Source: Betaproteobacteria bacterium (GTDB lineage Bacteria; Pseudomonadota; Gammaproteobacteria; Burkholderiales; Usitatibacteraceae). From it: a DNA stretch of 64,000 bases. Within the stretch, counting starts at the first letter, position 1; the number at the start of each line of letters is the position of its first letter. The DNA lies in contig JADJEZ010000003.1 of assembly GCA_016708825.1 (NCBI GenBank), positions 186,001 through 250,000 on the forward strand. The letters are read 5' to 3'. The translations under genes were made by a program, and so were the position numbers. The notes under the pieces were generated by a model, which saw only the letters and a program-made list of their open reading frames with translations, searched no databases and was not told where the DNA came from. Positions 18,011 to 27,759 of this stretch are shown here, one piece after another.

Positions 18011-19719
18011 ATGCTCCGCGCCCTCGCACTTCGCGACTTCGTGATCGTGGAGTCGCTCGACCTGGAACTCGCCACGGGCTTTACCGCGCTCACCGGCGAG
18101 ACCGGCGCGGGCAAGTCGATCCTCGTGGACGCGCTGGGCCTCGTGCTGGGGAGCCGCGCCGATCCTGGCGTGATCCGGCCCGGTGCCGACCGCGCCGATC
18201 TCACCGCGGAATTCGACGTGAGCGGCCTCGAGCCCGCGCGCCGCTGGCTCGCCGCGAACGATCTGGAGGAGGGCGAGGGCGACGCCTGCCTCGTGCGCCG
18301 CACCATCGACCGCGCGGGCCGCTCGCGCGGATTCGTCAATGGCCGGCCCGCCACGGCCTCGCAGCTGCGCGAGCTGGGCGAGTGCCTGGTGGACATCCAC
18401 GGCCAGCACGAGCACCAGTGGCTCGCGCAGCGCGACTACCAGCGCCGGCTCCTCGACGCCTTCGGCGCGTCGGAGGCCGATGCCGAGGCGGTCGCGCAGC
18501 TTCACGGCGACTGGAGGCGCGCGGTCCAGGCGCGCGAGGCCCGGGAGCGCGCAGAGGCTTCCTCGGTGCGGGAGCGCGAGTTCCTGGGCGGCGAGGTCCG
18601 CGACCTGGAGGCGCTCGGCTTCACGCACGAATCGTGGGCCGGGGAGACGGCGGAACACCGTCGCCTCGCCCACGCGCAGGAACTCATCCTCCACTGCCGT
18701 TCGGCGCTCGAGGCCGTCGACGAGGCCGAGCCGAGCGCGACCGCGCTCCTCGCCGCCGCATCTGCGAGACTGGCCCAGGCCGCCGAGGTCGACCCCGGGC
18801 TCGCCCAGGCGCAGCGCGACCTCGAGGGCGCCGCCGCGCACGCCGCCGAGGCCGCGCACCAGCTGCGCCGCTACCTGCAGGACGTCGAGCCCGATCCCGC
18901 GCGGCTCGACGTGCTGGACCGGCGGCTTCGCGCCGTGCACGACGCGGCACGTCGCCTGCGCGTGGAGCCGGCCGGGCTGCCGGAGGCGCTTGCAGAGCGT
19001 CGCGTACGGCTCGAAGAGATCGGCGGTGACCAGAGCATCGAAGTGCTTCGCGAACGCGAAGCGGCCGCCGGCGCCGCGTGCACCAAGGCCGCCAGGGCCT
19101 TGTCCGCGAAGCGGCGCGAGGCCGCCCGCCGGCTGGGCGAGGGGGGCACGGGCCGGCTCCAGGGCCTCGCCATGGAAGGCGGTCGTCTAGACGTGCACCT
19201 CGAGCCGCTTGCCGAGCCTGCCGCGTGCGGACTCGAAACGGTCGAATTCCGCGTGGCCGCCCATACGGGCCAGCCGGCCGGCCCGGTCGGCAAGGTGGCC
19301 TCCGGCGGTGAGCTCTCGCGCCTGGCGCTCGCCCTGCAAGTCCTGATGGGGGGCGCGCCGGAATCCCGACCCTCGTGTTCGACGAGGTGGATGCGGGGAT
19401 CGGCGGGAGGGTCGCGGAGATCGTAGGCTCCCTGCTGGCGGAGCTTTCGCGCCATCACCAGGTGCTGTGCGTGACGCACCTGCCGCAGGTGGCCGCCTGC
19501 GCCCGCCACCAGTTGCGGGTGACCAAGCAGGCGCGAGGGGGCGGAACGATCGCGACGGTGGAGACGCTCGACGCCGACGGCCGCGTGGAGGAGATCGCGC
19601 GCATGCTGGGCGGGGCGCGCATCACGGAAACGACGCGGCGGCACGCCGGGGAAATGCTGGGGCAGGCTGCAGCGCCCGCCCGGCACTCGAAATCGAGGGT
19701 CGCTGGGCGCGCGCGCTAG
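18011..19719 (+). CDS. recN: DNA repair protein RecN, frameshifted
   Basis: An SMC-like ATPase of double-strand break repair. Walker A GETGAGKS is at residues 30-37, followed by a long Ala/Arg/Glu-rich coiled coil, the ABC signature ASGGELSRLALALQVL and then, in the next frame from about 19355, Walker B TLVFDEVDAGIGG and VLCVTHLPQVAA. The switch is one lost base near the G run at 19347-19352. Repaired length is about 570 residues, as expected for RecN. Confidence 0.93.
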
Positions 19720-19749
19720 CGCGGCGCAGCGGACATCGGAGGCAAGGCC

Positions 19750-20976
19750 ATGGAAGTCGCGTCGGGCAAGGTGGGGTTGGTTCTCGCGGGCGGGGGCGCG
19801 CGGGCCGCCTACCAGGTGGGCGTGCTCCAGGCGATCAAGGAGATGCTTCCGGATCCCAAGGTCAACCCGTTCCCGATCATCGGGGGGACGTCGGCGGGTG
19901 CCGTCAACGCCGGTGCGCTGGCCTGCAACGCGGACGACTTCGGCAAGGCGGTGGACAACCTCCTGGACGTGTGGCGCAACTTCGAGCCGCGCCACGTCTA
20001 CCGGTCGGACTTCGCCGGCGTCGTGGCCAACAGCACGCGGTGGCTCGCATCGCTTTTCTTCGGCGCCATCGTGCGCGACGGGCGCGTCTCGCTGCTCGAC
20101 AACCGGCCGCTCGCAGCGCTCCTCGCGAGGAAGCTGGAGTTCGAGCGCATCCCGGACAACATAGCCGCGGGTGCACTGGATGCGCTCGCCATCACCTGCT
20201 CGGGCTACACCTCGGGGCAGAGCGTCACCTTCTTCGAGGGGGCCGCGCACCTGGGCGCGTGGAAGCGCTCGCAGCGCGTGGGCATCCGCACGAAGATCCA
20301 GGTCGAGCACCTGATGGCCTCGAGCGCGATCCCGTTTCTCTTTCCCGCGCACAAGCTGAACCGCGAGTTCTTCGGCGACGGGTCGATGCGCCAGATCGCG
20401 CCGGTCAGCCCCGCGCTGCACCTGGGGGCCGATCGCGTGGTCGTGGTGGGCACGGCGAGGATCCGCAACGACGACCCGGAGCGCACCCGGGGCGATATCT
20501 ACCCCACGCTCGCGCAGGTGGCCGGCCACGTCATGAACTCCATCTTCCTCGACAGCCTCGCCGTCGACATCGAGCGCCTGGAGCGCATCAACCGCACGAT
20601 CAGCGCGGTGCCCCGGGACCGGCTTCGCCAGCTCGGGCTCACGCTGCACCACGTCGATGTCCTCGTGATGACGCCTTCGCAACCGCTGGATGCCATCGCG
20701 ATCCGCCACCTGCGCAGCCTGCCGTGGCCGATCCGCTTCCTCCTGCGCCTGGTGGGGGCCATGCGCCGCGGCGGGGCGAACCTCGCGAGCTACCTGCTCT
20801 TCGAGCAGGGCTATTGCCGGGAGCTCGTGAACCTCGGCTACCACGACACGATGAAGCGCCGCGACGAGGTCGAGGCCTTCCTCGGGGGGGCCATGTGCCC
20901 GGTTCCGGGAGCCTACGCGCGCACCGTGAAGTTCTTCGTGCCGCCGGGGAAGTCTCCCGAAGCCGGAGCGCCCTGA
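19750..20976 (+). CDS. patatin-like phospholipase
   Basis: A 408-residue patatin-fold acyl hydrolase. The oxyanion loop GGGARAAYQVG is near residue 15, the nucleophile elbow GGTSAGAVNAG near 47 and the catalytic aspartate in FFGDGSMRQ near 212. There is no signal peptide, so it acts on the cytoplasmic side, presumably on phospholipids or lysolipids. GGAGG lies upstream of the ATG. The stop overlaps the start of the next gene (TGATG), suggesting coupled translation with the thioesterase. Confidence 0.88.
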   Translation: MEVASGKVGLVLAGGGARAAYQVGVLQAIKEMLPDPKVNPFPIIGGTSAGAVNAGALACNADDFGKAVDNLLDVWRNFEPRHVYRSDFAGVVANSTRWLASLFFGAIVRDGRVSLLDNRPLAALLARKLEFERIPDNIAAGALDALAITCSGYTSGQSVTFFEGAAHLGAWKRSQRVGIRTKIQVEHLMASSAIPFLFPAHKLNREFFGDGSMRQIAPVSPALHLGADRVVVVGTARIRNDDPERTRGDIYPTLAQVAGHVMNSIFLDSLAVDIERLERINRTISAVPRDRLRQLGLTLHHVDVLVMTPSQPLDAIAIRHLRSLPWPIRFLLRLVGAMRRGGANLASYLLFEQGYCRELVNLGYHDTMKRRDEVEAFLGGAMCPVPGAYARTVKFFVPPGKSPEAGAP

Positions 20977-21410
20977 TGGCCCGCCCCGAAGCCCATCGCC
21001 GCACCGACTACCCGCATGCCCGGGACATCGCCACGCGCTGGATGGACAACGACGCGTACGGGCACGTGAACAACGTCGTCCACTACGCGTACTTCGACAC
21101 GGTCGTGAACGACTGGCTCATCCGGCAGGGGCTGCTCGACGTGCGCGAGGGGGCGATCATCGGCCTGGTGGTGGAGACCGGCTGCCACTACTTCGACTCC
21201 CTCACCTATCCCGAGACCGTCACGGCGGCCATGCGCGTGGCCCACGTCGGCAACTCGAGCGTGCGCTACGAGGTCGCGCTGTTCGGGGAGGGAAAGGACA
21301 GCGCCGCGGCGCAGGGGCACTTCGTGCACGTGTACGTCGACCGTGCCACGCGCCGGCCCACGGCGCTGCCTCAGGCGTGGAGGCGCGCGCTCGAGGCACT
21401 CAGGCGGTGA
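20976..21410 (+). CDS. acyl-CoA thioesterase, 4HBT hotdog family
   Basis: A 144-residue single-domain hotdog protein. The segment RWMDNDAYGHVNNVVHYAYFDT is the 4-hydroxybenzoyl-CoA/YbgC-FadM type signature in which the aspartate is catalytic. It is translationally coupled to the patatin gene, so the pair may recycle acyl chains released from lipids, an inference from position. Its 3' end overlaps the convergent esterase gene by 11 bases. Confidence 0.87.
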   Translation: MARPEAHRRTDYPHARDIATRWMDNDAYGHVNNVVHYAYFDTVVNDWLIRQGLLDVREGAIIGLVVETGCHYFDSLTYPETVTAAMRVAHVGNSSVRYEVALFGEGKDSAAAQGHFVHVYVDRATRRPTALPQAWRRALEALRR

Positions 21411-22084
21411 GGATAGGGCTCGCGTAGCGGGCGGCGAGCCAGCGCGAGATCGCCGTCACCTCCTCCGCGCAGACCGAATGGGGCATCGGGTAGTCGTGCC
21501 ACTCGGGCGCATGACCGCGCGCGGCGAGTGTCGCGCGCGCGGCTTGCGCAAGCGAGAGCGGCACCACCGGGTCCTCCCTGCCGTGCGCCATGAAGATGGG
21601 CACGTGGGCGTTTTCGTCCGCGCTCTCTCGCTCCAGGGTCTCTGCGAGCGGCAGGTACGTCGACAGCGCGAGAATGCCGGCGAGCGATTGCGTATGCCGC
21701 AGGCCCGCATGCAGCGCGATCGCACCGCCCTGCGAGAATCCCGCGAGGACTATCCGGTCCGCGGCGATCCCGCGCGAGTTCTCCCCGGGCGAGAAAGGCC
21801 TCCACCTGCGCCTGGGACTGGCGAATGCCGGCCTCGTCTGGCAGGCGACCGATGTCGGCCATCGCGATGTCGTACCACGCGCGCATGGCGTGGCCGTTGT
21901 TGATGGTGACCTGGCGCACCGGGGCATGGGGAAAGATGAAGCGCAGGGGCAGGTCCTCCGGCAGGTCGAGTTCGCGCACCAGCGGGACGAAATCCCAGCC
22001 GTCCGCTCCCAGGCCGTGCAGCCAGAGGACCGTGCCCCGCGGATCGGCGCCGGTCGCGAGTTCGATGTGGGAGAGCAGTTCCAT
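21400..22084 (-). CDS. alpha/beta-hydrolase carboxylesterase (phospholipase/carboxylesterase family), frameshifted
   Basis: Homologous to the YpfH/EstB group of esterases. The first half reads VLWLHGLGADGWDFVPLVREL and FIFPHAPVRQVTINNG, then a shift near 21785 (a GGGG run) moves to a second frame with the nucleophile elbow VLAGFSQGGAIALHAGL, the aspartate region MAHGREDPVVPL and the catalytic histidine in YPMPHSVCAEE. Ser, Asp and His are therefore all present once the shift is repaired, giving about 228 residues. It converges on the thioesterase gene. Confidence 0.87.
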
Positions 22085-22086
22085 GG

Positions 22087-22701
22087 TCAGGTCTCGGCGG
22101 GGGTGTCGGGGCAGGGGCGGCGAAGGGCGGACTTCGGCCGGAAGGCCTTGCACACGTCGTCGCGCGTCTCGAGGTAGGGCCCGCCGATCAGGTCGATGCA
22201 GTAGGGCACGGCCGCGAAGATCCCGCCCGCCCCCGCACGTTCGGGCGCGTCCTTCGCGCCCTCGAGGGTTTCGCGTATCGACTTCGGCTGCCCGGGGAGA
22301 TTCACGATGAGCGCGCTTCCGCGGATCACCGCGACCTGCCGCGAAAGGATCGCCGTCGGCACGAACGCGAGGCTTATCCGGCGCATCTGCTCGCCGAAGC
22401 CGGGAAGCACCTTGTCGGCGACCGCGAGCGTGGCCTCCGGCGTCACGTCCCGCGGCGCCGGGCCGGTGCCGCCCGTGGTGATCACGAGGTGGCAGCCGGC
22501 ACGGTCCACGAGCTCGACCAGCGTTGCCTCGATGGTGGCGCGATCGTCGGGGATGAGGCGGCGCTCGAAGCGCACGGGGTTGAGCAGCGCGCCCGCGAGC
22601 CAGGCCTCGAGCGCCGGGATGCCCTCGTCGCGGTATTCGCCTCGCGATGCGCGGTCGCTCGTGGCCACCAGGCCGATGGTGACGGCGTCGGGGGCGCTCA
22701 T
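22087..22701 (-). CDS. mog: molybdopterin adenylyltransferase
   Basis: A 204-residue MogA-type protein that adenylates molybdopterin before molybdenum insertion. The nucleotide motif VITTGGTGPAPRDVTPEAT and the LPGQPKSIRETLEG segment are diagnostic. Its ATG overlaps the darP stop (ATGA). Molybdenum cofactor is needed by the Mo-hydroxylase encoded at 46.6-50.3 kb, so this gene supports that enzyme although it is not in its operon. Confidence 0.92.
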   Translation of the reverse strand: MSAPDAVTIGLVATSDRASRGEYRDEGIPALEAWLAGALLNPVRFERRLIPDDRATIEATLVELVDRAGCHLVITTGGTGPAPRDVTPEATLAVADKVLPGFGEQMRRISLAFVPTAILSRQVAVIRGSALIVNLPGQPKSIRETLEGAKDAPERAGAGGIFAAVPYCIDLIGGPYLETRDDVCKAFRPKSALRRPCPDTPAET

Positions 22702-23201
22702 GGAACCTGCCTCTCCCGCTCCTGGAGGATGTCGTTGATCGCCTGGAAGAGCTCGCGGAAGCGCTTCGGCGGGCGGTCGGCTTCGCGCTCGAGCAGCGCG
22801 GCGTCGGCGAGCTCCCGCAAGCGGCGCACGTCGGCCAGCGGATATTCCTGCGCGAATCGCGCCACCGCCCCGGGCTCGGCGAGCATTTCCGTGCGCCAGC
22901 GCTCGGCCCGGTGGAAGAGGGCGGTCTGGCGATGCGTGGGCGCGTGCAGGGCCTCTATCTGGGCGGCGATCGTCACGGCATCGAGTTTGCGCATCAGCTT
23001 GCCAATGTACTGGAGCTGGCGGCGCACGGCCTCGTGCTTGGACATCGCGCGGCACGCGACGACGGCCTCGCGCAGGCTTGCCGGCATCTCGATGCGGGCG
23101 AGCTGCTCCGCGGGCAGGCGCGTGAGCGCCTTGCCCGCGTCCTGCAGGTCGAGCATCTGCCGTTTGCGGCGGGTTTTGCTGATAAGATTCTCGTCGCTCA
23201 T
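22698..23201 (-). CDS. darP: ribosome-associated protein DarP (YjgA)
   Basis: A 167-residue basic helical protein. ISKTRRKRQMLDLQDAGKAL, LMRKLDAVTIAAQIEAL and the C-terminal FRELFQAINDIL are hallmarks of the YjgA/DarP family, which binds the 50S subunit late in assembly. Start set at MSDENL (23201); an upstream ATG at 23225 adds eight unconserved residues. Divergent from pmbA, which is its common neighbour in betaproteobacteria. Confidence 0.93.
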   Translation of the reverse strand: MSDENLISKTRRKRQMLDLQDAGKALTRLPAEQLARIEMPASLREAVVACRAMSKHEAVRRQLQYIGKLMRKLDAVTIAAQIEALHAPTHRQTALFHRAERWRTEMLAEPGAVARFAQEYPLADVRRLRELADAALLEREADRPPKRFRELFQAINDILQERERQVP

Positions 23202-23305
23202 CCTGGTCTTCAATGGCCGGTGCACGCGCGTTGCCGGGCCCGCAGGATTTTAGAGGTTTTGGCGGCCGTGCGCGCGAACCGCGCCCTGGACTGCCCCCGG
23301 AACCC

Positions 23306-24661
23306 ATGCCCGATACCTCCGCCGCCCCGGCGCTTCCCCTCGACCGCGCCTCGCTCGAGTCGACCGCCCTGCGCGCGCTGGAGCTCGCCCGCGCACGCGG
23401 CGCGAGCGACGCCGAGGCCGAGGCTTCCGCTTCCGTGGGCCAGTCCGTGACCGTTCGCCTCGGGGAAGTCGAAACCGTCGAGTACAACCGCGACAAGGCG
23501 CTCGCGATCACGGTGTACTTCGGCAAGCGCCGCGGCAATGCGAGCACGTCGGACCTTTCTCCCGAGTCCATCGGGCGCACGGTGGAGGCCGCCTGCGCCA
23601 TCGCGCGCCACACTGCGTTGGACGAAGCGGCGGGGCTGCCGGATCCGCGCAGGCTCTACCGCGGCGAGGCGCCGGACCTCGACCTGTGTCATCCGTGGAA
23701 CCTTCCGGTGGATTCGGCCATCGCGCTTGCGCGCGAGACGGAGGATGCGGCGCGGGCGGTGGACGCCCGGATCACCAATTCGGAAGGTGCGACGGTATCG
23801 TCGTCGGACGTGGATTTCGTCTTCGCGAACTCGCTCGGATTCGTCGGCGGCTTCCCGTCCTCGCGGGCGAGCATCGCCTGCGGCGTGCTCGCCTCGGAGG
23901 CCGCGGCGATGCAGCGCGACTACTGGTATTCCTCGGAGCGCGACCCCGCCCGGCTCGAGACGGCCGCCGCCGTGGGCCGCCGCGCCGGGGAGCGCGCCGT
24001 GCGCCGACTCGGCGCCCGGCGCGTGTCGACCGCCGACGTGCCCGTGCTCTTCGAGGCCAACATCGCGGGCTCCCTCATCGGCCATTTCGTCGCCGCCGCG
24101 AGCGGATCGAGCCTCTACCGCCGCTCGTCCTTCCTCGTCGACGCGGCGGGCGAGCCCGTCTTCTCCCCGATCGTGAATCTCGACGAGCAACCGCACCGGC
24201 CGGGTGCCATGTCGAGCGGCTGGTTCGACGGCGAGGGCGTGGCCACTTCCGCGCGCCGCGTGATCGACGCGGGAATCCTCACCGGCTACTTCCTGTCGAC
24301 CTACTCGGCGCGAAAGCTCGGGCTGGAGACGAGCGGCAACGCCGGCGGCAGCCACAACCTCGTCCTGCAGCCGGGGCAGGACGACTTCGCCGCACTCGTG
24401 CGCAGGATGGGCCGCGGACTCGTGGTGACCGAACTCATGGGGCAGGGCGTGAACCCCGTGAACGGGGACTACTCGCGAGGCGCGGTGGGCTTCTGGGTCG
24501 AGGGCGGCGAGATCCGCTATCCCGTGGAAGAGGTGACCATCGCAGGAGGCCTGCGCGAAATGTATCGCGGCATCGTGGCCGTCGGTCGCGACGTCCTCGT
24601 CCGCGGGGCGAAATCCACCGGCTCGATTCTCGTGGAGCGCATGACCGTCGCCGGTCACTGA
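23306..24661 (+). CDS. pmbA: metalloprotease subunit PmbA (TldE)
   Basis: A 451-residue TldD/PmbA family protein, the partner of the TldD protease that matures modified peptides and degrades others. The C-terminal half has the typical GTGxxT-like region ETSGNAGGSHNLVLQPG, GLVVTELMGQGVNPVNGDYSRGAVGFWVEGG and FLSTYSARKLGL. Start set at MPDTSA (23306); codons from 23213 overlap the darP promoter region and are not conserved. TldD is not in the window. Confidence 0.94.
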   Translation: MPDTSAAPALPLDRASLESTALRALELARARGASDAEAEASASVGQSVTVRLGEVETVEYNRDKALAITVYFGKRRGNASTSDLSPESIGRTVEAACAIARHTALDEAAGLPDPRRLYRGEAPDLDLCHPWNLPVDSAIALARETEDAARAVDARITNSEGATVSSSDVDFVFANSLGFVGGFPSSRASIACGVLASEAAAMQRDYWYSSERDPARLETAAAVGRRAGERAVRRLGARRVSTADVPVLFEANIAGSLIGHFVAAASGSSLYRRSSFLVDAAGEPVFSPIVNLDEQPHRPGAMSSGWFDGEGVATSARRVIDAGILTGYFLSTYSARKLGLETSGNAGGSHNLVLQPGQDDFAALVRRMGRGLVVTELMGQGVNPVNGDYSRGAVGFWVEGGEIRYPVEEVTIAGGLREMYRGIVAVGRDVLVRGAKSTGSILVERMTVAGH

Positions 24662-24777
24662 GCGCGCGGTTTCCTCCCTTTGGCGCCGGCCGATTCTGGT
24701 AGGCTTTGCCGCGTTCCAGCCGCAGGCTGAAGCCTTCGCCAGCGGGCCCGGCACCATCAACCACCGAGGAGAAGCGG

Positions 24778-25872
24778 ATGCAGCGCAGAAAATTCCTGAA
24801 CGGCGCCGGCGCGGGCATGGCCGGCATCCTGGCCGCGGGCGCGGCGCCCGCTTTCGCGCAGGGCGCGGGCGAGGTCAAGTGGCGCCTCGCGTCGAGTTTT
24901 CCGAAGAGCCTGGACACCATCTACGGTGCGGCCGAGATGATGTCGAAGCGGGTGGCCGCCGCCACCGGCGGCAAGTTCCAGATCCAGGTGTTCGCGGGCG
25001 GGGAGATCGTGCCGGGGCTGCAGGTGCTCGACGCGGTACAGAACGGCACCGTGCAGGCGGGACACACCGCGCCCTACTACTACTGGGGCAAGGATGCCGC
25101 CTTCGCGCTGGACACGACCATCCCCTTCGGCCTGACGGCGCGGCAGATGAACGCCTGGCAGATCTTCGGCGGCGGGCTCGAGCTCTTCCGCGAGTTCTAC
25201 AAGGGCTACAACGTCCACAACATCCCCTGCGGCAACACCGGCGCGCAGATGGGCGGCTGGTACCGCAAGGAGATCAGGAAGGTCGCCGACATGAAGGGCC
25301 TCAAGATGCGCATCGGAGGCTTCGCGGGCAAGGTGATGGAAAAACTCGGCGTCGTCCCGCAGCAGCTCGCCGCAGGCGACATCTATCCCGCGCTCGAGAA
25401 GGGCACGATCGACGCGGTCGAATGGGTCGGCCCGTACGACGACGAGAAGCTCGGCTTCAACAAGGTCGCCAAGTACTACTACTACCCCGGCTGGTGGGAG
25501 GGCGGGCCGCAGCTCGACCTCTACGTGAACCTGAAGGAGTGGGAGAAGCTCTCGAAGGAGTACCAGAACATCCTCGAGGCGGCGTGCTGGGAGGCAAACA
25601 CCTGGATGCTCGCCAAGTACGACGCCCAGAATCCCGCGGCGCTGAAGCGCCTGGTGGCGGGGGGAACCCAGCTGCGCGCTTTCCCGCGCGAGACGATGGT
25701 CGCGGCCTACAAGGCCTCGCTCGAGGTCTACAGGGAAGCCGGTGCGAAGAGCCCCGCCTTCAAGAAGATCTACGAATCGATGGTGGCGTTCCGCAGCGAG
25801 CAGCTGCTCTGGTTCCGCGTGGCGGAAAAGGGCTTCGACGACTTCATGCACGGCATAGGGTCGATCAAGTAG
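24778..25872 (+). CDS. dctP: TRAP transporter substrate-binding protein DctP
   Basis: A 364-residue periplasmic receptor. The N terminus MQRRKFLNGAGAGMAG has twin arginines before a hydrophobic stretch ending FAQGA, so export by Tat is likely. EVKWRLASSFPKSLDTIYG opens the DctP fold and FAGGEIVPGLQVLDAVQNGTVQ, MRIGGFAGKVMEKLGVVPQQ and AVEWVGPYDDEKLGF place it with receptors for 2-oxo or monocarboxylic acids. GAGGAG lies ten bases before the ATG. The permease genes dctQM are on the opposite strand, converging on it. Confidence 0.92.
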   Translation: MQRRKFLNGAGAGMAGILAAGAAPAFAQGAGEVKWRLASSFPKSLDTIYGAAEMMSKRVAAATGGKFQIQVFAGGEIVPGLQVLDAVQNGTVQAGHTAPYYYWGKDAAFALDTTIPFGLTARQMNAWQIFGGGLELFREFYKGYNVHNIPCGNTGAQMGGWYRKEIRKVADMKGLKMRIGGFAGKVMEKLGVVPQQLAAGDIYPALEKGTIDAVEWVGPYDDEKLGFNKVAKYYYYPGWWEGGPQLDLYVNLKEWEKLSKEYQNILEAACWEANTWMLAKYDAQNPAALKRLVAGGTQLRAFPRETMVAAYKASLEVYREAGAKSPAFKKIYESMVAFRSEQLLWFRVAEKGFDDFMHGIGSIK

Positions 25873-25890
25873 CCGAAGCTTCAGGGACAA

Positions 25891-25915
25891 GCCCGCCGCG
25901 AGGCGGGCTTTTTTT
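25891..25915 (+). terminator. rho-independent terminator after dctP
   Basis: GCCCGCC and GGCGGGC form a 7-base-pair stem with a GCGA loop, followed by seven T residues. It is a textbook intrinsic terminator 19 bases past the dctP stop and just ahead of the convergent dctM end. Confidence 0.92.
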
Positions 25916-25932
25916 CGGCGCGATCCCGGCCG

Positions 25933-27759
25933 CTACCTGCCCCCGCGCAGCACCCGCTCGATCTCCTCGGCGGCCTTTTCCTCGGGCGTCTTCTCCCGGC
26001 CGCTGCCCTTGGCAGGTGCGCTCCCGGGCGAGCCGCCCTCGGGCGCGCGCCCGGGCGCCGCGGCGGGATCCTCGGCGGGCGGGGTTGCTCCGGGCCCGCG
26101 CAGGTCCCGCATCAGGTCGTTCGCCTGGTTTGCCTGGTCGACCTCGGGGATATCGAACCGGATGGTCGCGGGATCCACCTTGGGAGCCTCGTCCTTGTAC
26201 ACCATGACCATCTGCGGAAAGGCGATCACGAGCCCGACCATCACCATCTGGATCACGACGAAGGGCACGGCGCCCCAGTAGATCTGCCCGGTCGTGACGG
26301 GCGCGGTGCGCTTTCCGGTGACCTTGTCGAGGTACTCCCTGGCCGGCGCGACGCTCCTCAAGTAGAAGAGCGCGAAGCCGAAGGGCGGATGCATGAACGA
26401 GGTCTGCATGTTCACCCCCAGCAGGATCCCGAACCAGATCAGGTCGATGCCGAGCTTTTCGGCCACGGGCACGAGGAGCGGAACGATGATGAACGCGAGC
26501 TCGAAGAAGTCGAGAAAGAAGGCGAGCAGGAAGACGAGGACGTTCACCGCGATGAGGAAACCGATCTGCCCGCCCGGGAGGTTTGCGAGGAGTTCCTCGA
26601 CCCACTTGTGGCCGTCGATGCCGTAGAAGGTGAGGCTGAAAACCCGCGCGCCGATGAGGATGAAGAGCACGAAGGTGGAGAGCTTCGCCGTCGTGTCCAT
26701 CGCCTGGCGCAGCAGGCCGAAGGACAGCCTGCGCCTCGCCACGGCCATCGCGAGCGCGCCGGCCGCCCCCATGGCGCCGCCTTCGGTCGGCGTGGCCCAG
26801 CCGAGGAAGATCGTGCCCAGGACGAGGAAGATGAGGCCGAGCGGCGGAACGAGCACGAAGACCACCTGCTGCGCCAGCCGCGACAGGATGCCGAAGCGAA
26901 GCGCCCGGTCGGCGAGGGCGAGGACGAACGCGAAGGTGGCGCCCGCGCCGGCGGCGAGAACCAGTCGCTCGTCCAGGTGCGCCTCCGGGTAGCGCGCCAG
27001 GTACCACAGCCGGTCGAAGGCCACGGCGACCGCGGCCGAGGCCGCCACGAGGAGGGCGAGCGAGGTCGTGCCGGCGGATCCGTCGGACTCCTGGAGCGTG
27101 CGCGCTTCCGGAGGCAGCGCCGGCGCCCACGCGGGCTTCACCACCGCCACGCCGATGGTGTAGAGAGCGTAGAGGCCGGTGAGGACGAGCCCGGGGATGA
27201 TCGCTCCGGCGTACATGTCGCCCACGGAGCGGCCCAGCTGGTCGGCCATGATGATGAGCACGATCGACGGCGGGATGATCTGCGCGAGCGTTCCCGAGGC
27301 GGCGATGACCCCGGTCGCGAACCGCCGGTCGTAGCCGTAGCGCAGCATGATCGGCAGCGATATGAGTCCCATCGAGATGACCGAGGCGGCCACGACGCCC
27401 GTGGTCGCCGCGAGCAGCGCGCCCACGAAGATCACCGCGAATCCGAGCCCGCCCCGGAGCGACCCGAAGACCTGGCCGATGGTGTCCAGAAGATCCTCGG
27501 CCATGCCGCTTCGCTCGAGCACCAGGCCCATGAAGGTGAAGAAGGGCACCGCGAGGAGCGTCTCGTTCGACATGATCCCCCAGACCCGCTCCGGGAGCGC
27601 CTGGAAGAGCTCGGGACGCAAGAGCCCCAGCTCGATGCCGACCAGCCCGAAGAAGATGCCGTTGGCGGCGAGCGCGAACGCGACGGGGTAGCCCAGCAGG
27701 AGGAACACCACCAGCGCCGCGAACATGATCGGCGCCAGGTTGTGCGCGAGGAACTCCAT
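25933..27759 (-). CDS. dctM: TRAP transporter large permease DctM
   Basis: A 608-residue membrane protein with many hydrophobic segments. LLLGYPVAFALAANGI, VPFFTFMGLVLERSGMAEDLL, GVIAASGTLAQIIPPSIVLIIMADQ and GWATPTEGGAMGAAGALA are classic DctM family blocks. A large cytoplasmic or periplasmic insert near the middle and a long Pro/Ala/Glu-rich C-terminal tail (from about residue 545) are as in the larger members. Its ATG at 27759 overlaps a TGA in another frame (TGATG), which would be the natural end of dctQ. Confidence 0.92.
   Translation of the reverse strand: MEFLAHNLAPIMFAALVVFLLLGYPVAFALAANGIFFGLVGIELGLLRPELFQALPERVWGIMSNETLLAVPFFTFMGLVLERSGMAEDLLDTIGQVFGSLRGGLGFAVIFVGALLAATTGVVAASVISMGLISLPIMLRYGYDRRFATGVIAASGTLAQIIPPSIVLIIMADQLGRSVGDMYAGAIIPGLVLTGLYALYTIGVAVVKPAWAPALPPEARTLQESDGSAGTTSLALLVAASAAVAVAFDRLWYLARYPEAHLDERLVLAAGAGATFAFVLALADRALRFGILSRLAQQVVFVLVPPLGLIFLVLGTIFLGWATPTEGGAMGAAGALAMAVARRRLSFGLLRQAMDTTAKLSTFVLFILIGARVFSLTFYGIDGHKWVEELLANLPGGQIGFLIAVNVLVFLLAFFLDFFELAFIIVPLLVPVAEKLGIDLIWFGILLGVNMQTSFMHPPFGFALFYLRSVAPAREYLDKVTGKRTAPVTTGQIYWGAVPFVVIQMVMVGLVIAFPQMVMVYKDEAPKVDPATIRFDIPEVDQANQANDLMRDLRGPGATPPAEDPAAAPGRAPEGGSPGSAPAKGSGREKTPEEKAAEEIERVLRGGR

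Noticed and set aside
24662..24777. Sigma-54 promoter before dctP (TGGTAGGCTTTGC)
   Set aside because: The GG to GC spacing is two bases too short for the -24/-12 consensus.
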